DNA of 49,143 bases from Ferrimicrobium sp. Lineage in GTDB: Bacteria > Actinomycetota > Acidimicrobiia > Acidimicrobiales > Acidimicrobiaceae. Each line of letters begins with the position of its first letter. The first letter of the stretch is position 1. The notes beneath the pieces are model-generated. The model had not been told where the DNA came from. It was given only the letters and a program-made list of their open reading frames with translations, and ran no database searches. The stretch is from the NCBI GenBank assembly GCA_022690815.1, contig JALCZJ010000020.1:1-49143 (forward strand). The letters are read 5' to 3'. This document shows positions 17,122 through 26,155 of the stretch, in pieces. The position numbers and the translations under genes are program-made.

Positions 17122-17566
17122 CCAGTACTCCTGCGATCAACAGAAGGATAACCCCGACCGTGATCGCAGAGTCGGCAAGGTTGAAGATTGGCCAGTGTGG
17201 AAAGCGAATAAAGTCGATGACGGCGCCATGGTTGTGTCGAAAGAGTCGATCCGCCAGGTTTCCGAGCGCACCGCCCACCACCAGTGATGCAGCAATACGC
17301 TTGAGGCGCGATGGCGTCAACAACGCATAGACGCCAACACCGACGGCGATCACGATCGCGGCGATCGTGATCAGCAAGGGGTGTCCTTGACCAATCGAAA
17401 ACGAGAAGCCGGAGTTAAAGGTCAGCTGCAACTTGATCGGTCCGAGAATATCGATAGGGCCGCGTCGTAGCGCGTTCTCCGCCCACGTCTTGGTGACCTG
17501 GTCAGCCAGGATCACCAGCGCTACCACCACGACGACGGCGGTAGCCCGTGACCGAAAGCTCCTCAT
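17093..17566 (-). CDS. lspA: Lipoprotein signal peptidase
   Basis: Type II signal peptidase, an aspartyl membrane protease that cleaves prolipoproteins before the lipidated Cys. Four transmembrane helices are visible. Conserved parts: DQVTK near residue 23, the [10 protein letters not shown] stretch, [11 protein letters not shown] with the first catalytic Asp, and FNLADSAI with the second. The start is ATG at 17566, overlapping the dksA-like stop as ATGA; the longer frame to 17668 lies inside that gene. 157 residues is normal. A 25-bp near-palindrome lies inside the gene (17348-17372). Confidence 0.95.
   Translation of the reverse strand: MRSFRSRATAVVVVVALVILADQVTKTWAENALRRGPIDILGPIKLQLTFNSGFSFSIGQGHPLLITIAAIVIAVGVGVYALLTPSRLKRIAASLVVGGALGNLADRLFRHNHGAVIDFIRFPHWPIFNLADSAITVGVILLLIAGVLDGRHERSQR
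17348..17372. repeat. 12-bp-arm palindrome inside lspA
   Basis: GATCACGATCGC and GCGATCGTGATC flank a single G (17360), giving perfect 12-bp arms. It encodes part of an Ile/Ala-rich helix of LspA. It may be chance in a repetitive helix or a conserved DNA motif. Confidence 0.7.
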
Positions 17567-18021
17567 CGATTGCGCGGCAAACCGCCTTCTTTGCATCGCA
17601 CACACAATCGTGCGAAGGGCAGTGCCCGTAGACGAGCACGCGGAATTGGTTGCTTGCAGCTCTCGCACAGACCGTAGACGCCTCGATCCATCTTGCGCAG
17701 CGCGAGGTCGACTTCTTCGATGGCAGCGAGCGCCGACCCTGCCAACGCGAGGTCGCGTTCACGATCGATCGCCGTCGTTCCACCTTCGCCAGACTCCTCA
17801 TCGAATTGGACCTCGGCGGGCTCATTGTTTTGTACCATGCTGTCAGCTTCGGCGCGCAGCTGGGCTGCTTGCTCGCCATAGTGCTTACGCTCGGTCTCGA
17901 GCAGGAGACGCTGCTGGCTCACAAACTCCTCGTCTGAGAGTTCGTCAAGCACATCATCATCCATGTTAAGGTATTCCTCGACGGGATCGATCGGGTTTGA
18001 TTCCTGGGTGATCTTGGCCAT
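17563..18021 (-). CDS. DksA/TraR-type zinc-finger protein
   Basis: A 152-residue protein with an acidic N-terminal half, a helical middle (about 35-100), and a C-terminal zinc finger CESC-x17-CVRC typical of DksA/TraR. Family members bind in the RNA polymerase secondary channel or, in actinobacteria, have less defined regulatory roles. The acidic coiled-coil tip residues of E. coli DksA (a DxxDxA motif) are not obvious, so ppGpp-dependent action should not be assumed. The start at 18021 is preceded by GGAAGAC. It heads the transcript with lspA and rluD, linked by an ATGA overlap, and is divergent from ileS. Confidence 0.85.
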   Translation of the reverse strand: MAKITQESNPIDPVEEYLNMDDDVLDELSDEEFVSQQRLLLETERKHYGEQAAQLRAEADSMVQNNEPAEVQFDEESGEGGTTAIDRERDLALAGSALAAIEEVDLALRKMDRGVYGLCESCKQPIPRARLRALPFARLCVRCKEGGLPRNR

Positions 18022-18202
18022 CTGTCTTCCAATCTACTTCGAAGCACGGCGGCCAGCCATGCTGCTCATTTGGATCGCTCTACTCTAGCCGACATCCGAG
18101 CACAAACTGCATGGTAGGCCAATCCCACGACGATCCCGCCATCAGACAAGCTCATCCTCACTCGCTACCAGGTCATTGCCTATGTCCGACTAGCGTAGCT
18201 AC

Positions 18203-21200
18203 ATGAGCGACCACGAAGAAAAGAGCCCATACCCTCATCAACCAGGCGCACTCAATCTCCCCGACCTCGAGCATGAGATCCTCGCCTTCTGGGACAACGA
18301 CGACACCTTTCGAGCCTCGATTGCCAAGCGCCGAGACGCTGGGGGCGAAGCCTTCGTATTTTACGACGGCCCTCCCTTTGCCAATGGGTCACCCCACTAC
18401 GGCCATCTCCTAACTGGCTTCGTCAAGGACGCCATTCCCCGGTACCAGACCATGCGAGGCAAGGTGGTCGAACGACGTTTTGGTTGGGATTGTCATGGAT
18501 TGCCGGCCGAGATGGCTGCCGAGAAAGAGCTCGGCGTGAGCGGGCGCGACGGCATTGAGCAGCTCGGCATCGATCACTTTAACGACCACTGTCGGGCGCT
18601 AGTCCAGCGTACGACCGACGAGTGGTTTCGCTATGTCACACGACAAGCCCGGTGGGTGGACTTCATCGACTCCTACAAAACGATGGATACGAGCTTCATG
18701 GAGTCGGTCATCTGGGCCTTCAAGCGGCTCCACGACAAGGGCCTGGTCTACGAGTATTACCGGGTACTCCCCTACTGCTGGGAGTGTGAGACTCCACTCT
18801 CGAACTTCGAAACCCGTCAAGACGACTCCTATCGCCCACGGATCGATCCTGCCATTACGGTGGCCTTCCGGCTTCCACCTCGTGACGATGGCGATGACCC
18901 CATCGTGGACGGTGAGCTCCACCTGCTCGCGTGGACAACCACGCCGTGGACACTTCCCTCGAACCTGGCGGTCGCCGTCCGCCCCGACGTCGAATATTCG
19001 GTCTTTCGCGACGGCGACGACCCAAGGCTCTTTGTCATGGCGAGCGAGCGACTTGCTGCCTACCATGATCGGTTCCCCAATTTAGTGGTCGTCACCACCG
19101 TCACTGGAACCCAACTGCTCAACCGACCATTTGTACCAATCTTTCCTTTTTTTGCCGATGTTGACAACGCCTTTCGAGTCATCGCAGGGGATTTCGTCAC
19201 GATCGACGAGGGAACCGGTATCGTGCAGATGGCTCCAGGTTTTGGCGAGGAGGACCAGCAGGCCTGTGAAGCCGCCTCCATCAAGGTTGTCTGCCCGGTC
19301 GATGAAAAGGGGCGTTACACCAGCGAGGTGAGCTGGTACGCCGGGACACAGGTGTTCGAGGCCAACGAAGCGATTAAGTCCTACCTACAAGAGCAGGGGC
19401 TCTTGATCGAAGCAAAGCCCTACGAGCACAGCTATCCGCACTGCTGGAGGACCGACACGCCACTCATCTACAAGGCGGTGAGTTCCTGGTTTGTCAACGT
19501 CACAGCACTTAAAGACCGACTTCTCGAACTCAACCAAGCGATCGAGTGGGTTCCAGAGCACGTCAAGAACGGGGCCTTCGGCAAGTGGCTTGAGGGAGCG
19601 CGTGATTGGTCGATCACCAGAAATCGATATTGGGGCTCACCAATCCCAGTGTGGAAGAGCGACGACCCATCCTATCCAAGAGTCGACGTCTATGGATCGC
19701 TCGATGAGCTTGAGGCCGACTTCGGCGTACGACCAAGTGACCTCCATCGACCGAGCATCGACGAACTCGTTCGGCCCAACCCGGACGATCCAACCGGTAA
19801 GGCGATGATGCGTCGCGTCCCTGACGTGCTCGACTGTTGGTTTGAGTCGGGCTCCATGCCCTTTGCTCAGCTTCACTACCCCTTTGAGCATCGCGAGAAC
19901 TTTGAGGCGAACTTCCCGGCTGACTTCATCGTCGAGTTCATCGGCCAGACACGTGGCTGGTTTTATACGCTCCACGTCCTGTCCGTCGCCCTCTTTGATG
20001 CCCCGCCCTTTCAGCACTGCATGGCCCATGGGATTCTCCTTGGCAACGATGGACGAAAGCTGTCTAAACGCCTGAAGAACTTCCCCGATCCATGGGAGGT
20101 TTTCGAACAGATCGGTGCTGACGCCATGCGCTGGTTCCTGCTCTCGTCATCGGTGCTGCGGGGCCAAGAGATGATCCTCGAACGTCAGGCGATGTTTGAC
20201 ACCGTCAAGCGCGTGATCAACCCAATCTGGAATGCCTTCTCGTTTCTCGCGCTCTACGCCGAGGCCGACGGAACCCGCGGCTCCTTCGATCCCACCTCCA
20301 CACATCTACTGGACCGCTACATCCTCGCCAAGAGTCGCCAGCTGACCGAGGAGGTCACGCAGTCACTCGATCACTTCGACCTCTCTCGGGCAACCGCCGG
20401 CATTGAGGACTTTCTTGATGTTCTCAACAACTGGTACATCCGCCGTAGCCGGGACCGATTCTGGGCAGCAAAGGGTAGTGCCCCTGAACTTGACCATTCA
20501 AAACAAGAGGCGTACAACACGCTACACACGGTGCTCGAGAATCTGACGACGCTCACCGCCCCACTCCTCCCTATGCTGAGCGAATACCTCTACCGGGCCT
20601 TGACCGATGCCCGTAGCGTCCACCTTGCTGACTGGCCATCTCCAGATCGCCTAGGGGCACCCGAGCCCGACCTCGTGCGTGACATGGACCTCGTGCGTGA
20701 AATCTGCTCACAAGTTCACAGCATCCGCAAGGCGACCGGCATGCGGGCACGCCTTCCCTTGCGATCAATCACCGTCGCAAGCCTCGCGCCACGTGATCTT
20801 GATGCATACGTCGACCTCATCAAGGCTGAAACGAACGTCAAAGCGGTACACGTCACCGGTGACTTTGATCGCTTCGCACACCAACGTCTCACTATCAATC
20901 CAGCGCTGCTCGGCCCTCGGCTTGGCCCAATGACCCAAAAGATCATTCAAGCCGTCCGCAACGGCCACTATAAGCTCGAGAATGACACACCAATCGTTGA
21001 CGGCACTGTCCTTCAACCAGGTGAGTACGTCCTCGTCCTTGAGCCCACCGATAGCGTATCGATGCGCGTTCTAGGTGACCGAGCGACGGTTGTCGCACTG
21101 GACCTCACCACCGATGACGCACTCGAGCTTGAGGGGCTTGCGCGAGACGTCATTCGCGCCATCCAACAACACCGCAAGGACTCGGATTATGACGTCTCTG

Positions 21201-21403
21201 ACCGGATCGATCTCACGATAGCGGTCGCTGATCCCTCGCATCGACTGGCCGAAGCCATCGGCCGCCATGCCGACGACATCACAACCCAGACCCTCGCCCT
21301 CACGCTCGAACTCACCCGTGCCCTAGACGATACGATATCTGCCACGATGGTGGAGATCGATGGATGTCAGCTAGGCATTGCCAGTGTGGTGGCAAGCGAC
21401 TAG
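18203..21403 (+). CDS. ileS: Isoleucyl-tRNA synthetase (eukaryote-like long form)
   Basis: Charges tRNA-Ile with isoleucine in the cytoplasm. Class I signatures are PPFANGSPHYGH (HIGH) near residue 55 and KLSKRLKN (KMSKS) near residue 620. An editing CP1 domain sits between them, with WTTTPWTLPSN and a GTGIVQMAPGFGEED stretch, and an anticodon-binding domain follows. At 1066 residues, with no C-terminal zinc-finger cysteines, it matches the eukaryote-like IleRS2 type found in actinobacteria and often mupirocin-tolerant. No T-box motif was found in the 181-bp upstream region, and no ribosome site precedes the ATG. A TAGCGT ending seven nt before the ATG could be the -10 of a leaderless transcript. 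Confidence 0.97.
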   Translation: MSDHEEKSPYPHQPGALNLPDLEHEILAFWDNDDTFRASIAKRRDAGGEAFVFYDGPPFANGSPHYGHLLTGFVKDAIPRYQTMRGKVVERRFGWDCHGLPAEMAAEKELGVSGRDGIEQLGIDHFNDHCRALVQRTTDEWFRYVTRQARWVDFIDSYKTMDTSFMESVIWAFKRLHDKGLVYEYYRVLPYCWECETPLSNFETRQDDSYRPRIDPAITVAFRLPPRDDGDDPIVDGELHLLAWTTTPWTLPSNLAVAVRPDVEYSVFRDGDDPRLFVMASERLAAYHDRFPNLVVVTTVTGTQLLNRPFVPIFPFFADVDNAFRVIAGDFVTIDEGTGIVQMAPGFGEEDQQACEAASIKVVCPVDEKGRYTSEVSWYAGTQVFEANEAIKSYLQEQGLLIEAKPYEHSYPHCWRTDTPLIYKAVSSWFVNVTALKDRLLELNQAIEWVPEHVKNGAFGKWLEGARDWSITRNRYWGSPIPVWKSDDPSYPRVDVYGSLDELEADFGVRPSDLHRPSIDELVRPNPDDPTGKAMMRRVPDVLDCWFESGSMPFAQLHYPFEHRENFEANFPADFIVEFIGQTRGWFYTLHVLSVALFDAPPFQHCMAHGILLGNDGRKLSKRLKNFPDPWEVFEQIGADAMRWFLLSSSVLRGQEMILERQAMFDTVKRVINPIWNAFSFLALYAEADGTRGSFDPTSTHLLDRYILAKSRQLTEEVTQSLDHFDLSRATAGIEDFLDVLNNWYIRRSRDRFWAAKGSAPELDHSKQEAYNTLHTVLENLTTLTAPLLPMLSEYLYRALTDARSVHLADWPSPDRLGAPEPDLVRDMDLVREICSQVHSIRKATGMRARLPLRSITVASLAPRDLDAYVDLIKAETNVKAVHVTGDFDRFAHQRLTINPALLGPRLGPMTQKIIQAVRNGHYKLENDTPIVDGTVLQPGEYVLVLEPTDSVSMRVLGDRATVVALDLTTDDALELEGLARDVIRAIQQHRKDSDYDVSDRIDLTIAVADPSHRLAEAIGRHADDITTQTLALTLELTRALDDTISATMVEIDGCQLGIASVVASD

Positions 21404-21573
21404 AACCCTACCACACAATGTATGGCTGTCACCGCGAACCCAACACCGGGAGCAATCTCGCGCCCTGGGAAGTCTTGGCCCTCCAGAGACGTTGAACAGG
21501 TCAGGGTGATCAACCCCACTGACGAACAATGATCCCGATCAAGGGTTTAGTGAATGAGTTGAGAGGAATTCAT

Positions 21574-23187
21574 ATGAGCACACGATCAGACCAAGCAGAC
21601 CTGCGTTCACTCCTCGACAGGGTTCCATGGGGGAGGCGTGTGCTCTTGCTTGAGGATGACAAGGGCATTCCCAACGATGCCGAGGTCTCGATCATCACGG
21701 ACACCGTTGATGAGCACCTGATCGAATCCGTGCGACAAGGGGCCAAGGTTATCATCGTCGCCACAAAGCCGGATACAACCCGAAGCATCGAGGCGCTCCT
21801 TGGCTACTCGGAGTTCAGCTACCGACAACGCAGCGAGTGGATACTAGCACCGAATCACCAACTGCCGTTCCTCGCGAGAACCCCGGACGAATTTGCAGCT
21901 CATAGCGCACTGGCGACCTTCACTGCACCCACCGAGGCGCACATCCTCTTCACCGTCAACATCGCTCTCACGAACTACACCGTCGCAAGTCGACAGTCAC
22001 TTGGGCGCGGCACGTTAACGGTCTTGGGCATCGACATGGCGACCCTCACACAACCCGGCACTTGGCTGGATCAATGCATGGGATTGATGTTGGCTACACA
22101 ACACACCGCCACCAAGCACGAATTCGGCATCGGCGTCATCGGCTACGGCCCCTACGGTGGCATGGGGCTTTACCATGGTACCGCCGCAAACCGCACTCCG
22201 GGGCTCCGGATCGCAAGCACCATGGATGCAAACCCAGAGCGAATCGCCCAAGCAGAGCTTGATTTTCCCGGCATCGTCGGCCACACGAGTGTCGACCACC
22301 TTCTCAGCGATAGCGCCACTGACATCGTGGTCATCGCGACACCACCCAACACCCACTTCACCCTAGCGTTACAGGCACTGGAGGCAGGCAAACACGTCGT
22401 GGTCGAGAAGCCACTCTGTCTCACCACCGACGAGGCTGACAAACTCATTGACACTGCCCAAGGCAATCATCGCGTGTTGACCGTTCACCAAAACCGCCGC
22501 TGGGATCAGGACTTTCGTACGCTTGCCGCGCTGCTAGACACCAACGTCATCGGCGAGGTCTTCAACATCGAAACGTCCGTCAGCTCCTTTGACCACCCGT
22601 GTCGTGCATGGCACTCGGACAACGACGTCTCGGGAGGGCTCGCCTACGACTGGGGAGCCCATCACATCGACTGGATCCACCAACTCTATGGAACCCCCCC
22701 GGAGCGTGTCTACGCCTTTGGTCAAAAACGTCGTTGGCACGAGATGACGAACCTCGACCAACTCCGCATTCATCTGCAGTTTTCCGACGGTCGCGAGGCC
22801 ACGTTCTTTCAGAGCGAGCTCGACGGTTTCCGTCGTCCTAAGTTCTACGTCCAAGGGACCCAAGGAACCATCATCGGCAACTATAGGCCGCTCGAACAAC
22901 ACCGCGTTGAACCAGTCTTTGGCTATCAGGTCGATCGCTACCATTACGCCGAAGCACCAGTGATGCTTGAAGTTGCCCTCTACGAGGGTCCTGGTCGCCT
23001 GGCGCATTATCAACCGTCGCTGGTGGACCCCGATCCCTTCGGCTTCCACCGTAACCTAGCCGATCACCTCCTCGTGGGAGTTCCGCTCGCCGTTGCTCCA
23101 ACCGACATCCGCGACGTCGTCGCCGTGCTCGAACTGGCACACCGGTCAACGGCGCTCGGCGATATTCAAGCCCTACAACCGCGTTGA
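21574..23187 (+). CDS. Gfo/Idh/MocA oxidoreductase with ThuA-like N-terminal domain
   Basis: A 537-residue fusion. Residues about 1-180 look like a ThuA/glutamine-amidotransferase-type domain (ending in GRGTLTVLGIDMATLTQPG), an assignment made from its general pattern only. From about residue 184 comes a Gfo/Idh/MocA dehydrogenase with the dinucleotide fold VIGYGPYGGMG, EKP at about 277-279, and the DWGAHHIDWIHQL segment supplying the usual catalytic-region His. It should oxidise a sugar, inositol or similar polyol with NAD(P). ATG at 21574 is preferred because GAGAGG precedes it; the frame to 21529 adds an unlikely leader. It overlaps the next oxidoreductase by 4 nt. Confidence 0.8.
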   Translation: MSTRSDQADLRSLLDRVPWGRRVLLLEDDKGIPNDAEVSIITDTVDEHLIESVRQGAKVIIVATKPDTTRSIEALLGYSEFSYRQRSEWILAPNHQLPFLARTPDEFAAHSALATFTAPTEAHILFTVNIALTNYTVASRQSLGRGTLTVLGIDMATLTQPGTWLDQCMGLMLATQHTATKHEFGIGVIGYGPYGGMGLYHGTAANRTPGLRIASTMDANPERIAQAELDFPGIVGHTSVDHLLSDSATDIVVIATPPNTHFTLALQALEAGKHVVVEKPLCLTTDEADKLIDTAQGNHRVLTVHQNRRWDQDFRTLAALLDTNVIGEVFNIETSVSSFDHPCRAWHSDNDVSGGLAYDWGAHHIDWIHQLYGTPPERVYAFGQKRRWHEMTNLDQLRIHLQFSDGREATFFQSELDGFRRPKFYVQGTQGTIIGNYRPLEQHRVEPVFGYQVDRYHYAEAPVMLEVALYEGPGRLAHYQPSLVDPDPFGFHRNLADHLLVGVPLAVAPTDIRDVVAVLELAHRSTALGDIQALQPR

Positions 23188-24176
23188 GAGTTGCCGTCTG
23201 TGGCCTCGGAAGCTACGTTGCGAGGGTCGGTGTCATCCCCGCCCTTCGAAGCTCAACCTGGACGAAGTTTCTTGGTGGCTGCACATCCTCTGATGCGATC
23301 GCGGCGGACGTGCTCACCGACACCGAATACCGCTACCCCGACTACGAAGCCTTACTCTCCGACCCAGCCGTCGAAGCCGTCTATCTCCCGTTGCCAAATG
23401 ACCTACACCTGGACTTTATCGAGCAAGCGGTGCACGCCGGTAAGCATGTCCTCTGTGAGAAGCCCTTGTTGCTTGACGAAGACGCCTACGATCGACTCAA
23501 CCGCCTGCTAGAGGGATCATCCCAACTAGTTACCGAGGCCTTCATGAGCTCGTATCATCCCAGGCTACGTCAGGTGATCGCACGGGCGACCGAATTCGGG
23601 AAAATCGTCAGTGTCGCTACGAGCTTTACCGGCACCCTCAACCCCCTGGCTGGCTATCGACTCGACGCCACCCGAGGCGGAGGCTCTCTCTACGATGTCG
23701 GTATCTACGCGCTGTTCCCCATCGTGTCCCTCCTCGGCGCAGAGCCAGTAGCGATACACACCGAGACAACCACGACTGACGCATCCCATCCCGTAGATCT
23801 CACCCTACACTGCATGTTACGCTATGCCGATGGAGCAGTCGGAACCTTCGTAACCTCGTTTATCAGCGGAGAATCACAAAACCTACGCATCCTAACCACC
23901 GCCGCGAGCCTCGAAGTCAACAAGGCCTGCACGCCAGGGCCCAACGACATCGACTGGACGCTGACGAACTCCGACGGAACGCAGGACCACCAAGTTAGCC
24001 CGGGCATTGATCCCTACCTCGCGATGGTGAACGAGGTCTTTACCGCCTTTAGCGCAGGTCATGAACCCTCATGGACACTCGCACGCTCCCGGGAACTGGC
24101 ACGCCTGCTCTATCGGATCGAACACTCGTGGCGCCAATCAGAAACCGCCACCAACGTCTTGGCTGACGGCCAGTGA
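23184..24176 (+). CDS. Gfo/Idh/MocA-family oxidoreductase
   Basis: A 330-residue NAD(P)-dependent dehydrogenase: N-terminal Rossmann fold (VAVCGLGSYVARVGVIPAL), LCEKPLLLD near residues 91-98, and the C-terminal alpha/beta domain with GGGSLYDVGIYALF. The start is TTG at 23184, overlapping the TGA of the upstream gene as TTGA. No ATG or GTG lies close enough to keep the dinucleotide-binding strand, so TTG is well supported. Two adjacent enzymes of one family suggest consecutive steps, or a heteromeric pair, in carbohydrate metabolism. The substrate is unknown, and no transporter lies alongside. Confidence 0.88.
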   Translation: MRVAVCGLGSYVARVGVIPALRSSTWTKFLGGCTSSDAIAADVLTDTEYRYPDYEALLSDPAVEAVYLPLPNDLHLDFIEQAVHAGKHVLCEKPLLLDEDAYDRLNRLLEGSSQLVTEAFMSSYHPRLRQVIARATEFGKIVSVATSFTGTLNPLAGYRLDATRGGGSLYDVGIYALFPIVSLLGAEPVAIHTETTTTDASHPVDLTLHCMLRYADGAVGTFVTSFISGESQNLRILTTAASLEVNKACTPGPNDIDWTLTNSDGTQDHQVSPGIDPYLAMVNEVFTAFSAGHEPSWTLARSRELARLLYRIEHSWRQSETATNVLADGQ

Positions 24177-24283
24177 GTCTGGTATCCTGGGCCAACGAGA
24201 CACGAAGAGATCGCAAGAACCCGAGAGACAACAACGACTGCTCCGAAGCAGATCATCATCGAGACCGCGGCGTCACTGCCAGA

Positions 24284-25228
24284 TCAGTCGTCCTGACGCC
24301 ACAGCATGAAGGGCTCGTCCTCGTCAACCGTCTCTGAACTGATGTCATGTCCAAACACAAACTCTTGAATTGGTCTGGCCTCTCGGCCTTGGTCCCCAGC
24401 GTGTGCGGGGGTATGATCCTCTCCATCACCAACACGATCACCAGTTACGGTCTCGACGCGTGGCGTCTGGGGCACCACCAAAGACTCCGAAGACGTTGGC
24501 TGTTCCGGGCAAACGGTCCCACGTGGCTCCTTTGAAGGCACAGATCCTGAAGAGAGGTCAGCCACATCTGCGGATTCTTGTGCAAGTGCACTGGTGAGCC
24601 AACCTGGTTCGGCGCTCACCGCAATATCGTTGTCCCCATTCAATCCCGGCACACCTTGCGAACGAGCGGTGCCTTCGCCCTCCAGCATGGACCCATCACC
24701 AACTCGAACGAGCGACAGCAAGCTCCCAATCTCATCCGTGATTTTTTGACGCACCGCTCGATCACGGGCGACGATGTTTGCCAATTGCTCCTGACGCCGG
24801 GTGAACTCTCCTTCAAGCTGACCAAGCTCCTCAAGCAGATTCTTACGGCGCTCCTCCTCGATCAACTTCGAAGTACTGCGGGCTTCAGCGAGGATGCGCT
24901 CAGCCTGGCGCTGAGCCTCGGCTCGAATCTCCCTCGCCTCCTTCTCGGCGTCACCACGCAGCTGATCAGCAGCCTGTTGTGCGACAATAAGGGTGCGCTG
25001 AATCACGTCGTCACCGACCTTTGCAACGCCAGGGGTGACCGGTGCTGGTGGATTGGCTTTCAGTCGTGCCAACTCCTCTTGCGCCTGGGCTAGCTGGGTC
25101 TCAAGGACTTCGACACCCTTTGCAACCTGCTCGAGGAACTCGTCGACATCCTCCTGGTGGTACCCTCTCATGCGCTCGCGGAACTCCACTTCACGGATCC
25201 TTTGCGCATCGACTGCGTTTCCCTCCAC
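24284..25228 (-). CDS. divIVA: DivIVA-domain protein (Wag31-like)
   Basis: Polar and septal scaffold that binds curved membrane and directs wall growth. The N-terminal membrane-binding domain has REVEFRERMRGYHQEDVDEFL (about 11-31), followed by coiled coil with a charged heptad pattern (about 85-165: REIRAEAQRQAERILAEA and following). The C-terminal ~130 residues are acidic and low-complexity. The start is GTG at 25228 behind GGGGAGGAGTACC. It is last in the division cluster, 96 nt after yggT. It is convergent with the oxidoreductase gene. Confidence 0.9.
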   Translation of the reverse strand: MEGNAVDAQRIREVEFRERMRGYHQEDVDEFLEQVAKGVEVLETQLAQAQEELARLKANPPAPVTPGVAKVGDDVIQRTLIVAQQAADQLRGDAEKEAREIRAEAQRQAERILAEARSTSKLIEEERRKNLLEELGQLEGEFTRRQEQLANIVARDRAVRQKITDEIGSLLSLVRVGDGSMLEGEGTARSQGVPGLNGDNDIAVSAEPGWLTSALAQESADVADLSSGSVPSKEPRGTVCPEQPTSSESLVVPQTPRVETVTGDRVGDGEDHTPAHAGDQGREARPIQEFVFGHDISSETVDEDEPFMLWRQDD

Positions 25229-25324
25229 GGTACTCCTCCCCTACGAGCCCAAAACCACATAGCTCGAATCTTGGATGTTACTACTATCGACCCAGACTGA
25301 GTCGACACTTAAACGACACCCTCG

Positions 25325-25597
25325 CTAAACCCGACTGAAGATGGGAATGAGAATTAACTCCACCACCAAGATGACGATCAGCGGGGCAAAATCAAATCTG
25401 ATCGAGCTGCCCCCAACGGAGGGGATCAGCCGGCGGATTGGGTTGAGAACTGGCTCGGAGAGCCGAGTCAACAGGTAACGAAACCGGTCCATTGGGCCAC
25501 CGGGATTCGTTACCGGGAACCACGTCATGACCACATAGAGCACAATTACGATGACATAAAGCTCTAAGAGATCAACGATGATTCCACTAAGACCCAT
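25325..25597 (-). CDS. YggT-family membrane protein
   Basis: A 90-residue membrane protein with two hydrophobic segments (about 4-27 and 68-88) and the YggT pattern VMTWFP, RLSEPVLNPIRRLIP between them. YggT proteins are found near sepF and divIVA in many Gram-positives and are linked to division or osmotic response, but the molecular function is not defined. The ATG at 25597 follows GGGAG; a TTG at 25606 is a possible longer start. It overlaps sepF by 11 nt. Confidence 0.88.
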   Translation of the reverse strand: MGLSGIIVDLLELYVIVIVLYVVMTWFPVTNPGGPMDRFRYLLTRLSEPVLNPIRRLIPSVGGSSIRFDFAPLIVILVVELILIPIFSRV

Positions 25598-26111
25598 GCA
25601 GTCCAACTCCCTTCGCTACCGTGCGCTGGCGCATCCGAAACATCTCTTCGTCGGCCACCTCGACGCGAGCCGGCGAGAGCAGATATACGCTCGTGCTTAT
25701 CTCTTTCACTTTACCACCTAACGCGTAGGTAAGTCCTGAGGAGAAGTCAATAATACGGCGACGCAGATCCCGATCGACACCTTCAAGGTTGATAATCACC
25801 GGCTGGTCGGACTTCATACGATCACCAATTTCTTGGACATCGGCGTACTTTGTCGGCAAGACGAGGTGAATCTTTGCACGCTCAGGCTGAGGGTTAAACG
25901 GACGGACTACCGCACTGCGATACTGCTGCGGATCTTCGCGCTGTGGCTCCGCGGCGCTTTGGACGCCTCCAGAGACGACTTGCACCCGTGGGGATGGCTC
26001 ACGCCGTTCATAGACGGGTGACTCAGGAGGCTCAAGATCAGTAACCTCCCCGTCCATCTCGTCTTCTTCAGTAATCCCTAGCCATGCAAGTGCACGCTTC
26101 AATCCCGCCAT
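25587..26111 (-). CDS. sepF: Cell division protein SepF
   Basis: FtsZ-binding protein that tethers the Z ring to the membrane through its N-terminal amphipathic helix and bundles filaments. The N-terminal helix (MAGLKRALAWLG) fits membrane binding. A variable acidic linker follows (about 15-75), then the SepF core with QPVIINLEGVDRDLRRRIIDFSSGLTYALGG and the final beta strand STSVYLLSP. It serves as the likely FtsZ anchor because ftsA is absent. ATG at 26111 has AGGAGG just upstream, and it lies 44 nt after yggS. Confidence 0.95.
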   Translation of the reverse strand: MAGLKRALAWLGITEEDEMDGEVTDLEPPESPVYERREPSPRVQVVSGGVQSAAEPQREDPQQYRSAVVRPFNPQPERAKIHLVLPTKYADVQEIGDRMKSDQPVIINLEGVDRDLRRRIIDFSSGLTYALGGKVKEISTSVYLLSPARVEVADEEMFRMRQRTVAKGVGLHGS

Positions 26112-26155
26112 CGGTCCTCCTACCCCACTCGTTAACGCCTTATCGTAGCACGTGA

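Noticed and set aside
18022-18202. T-box riboswitch upstream of ileS
   Set aside because: No AGGGUGGNACCGCG-like antiterminator or specifier structure found in the 181-bp region.
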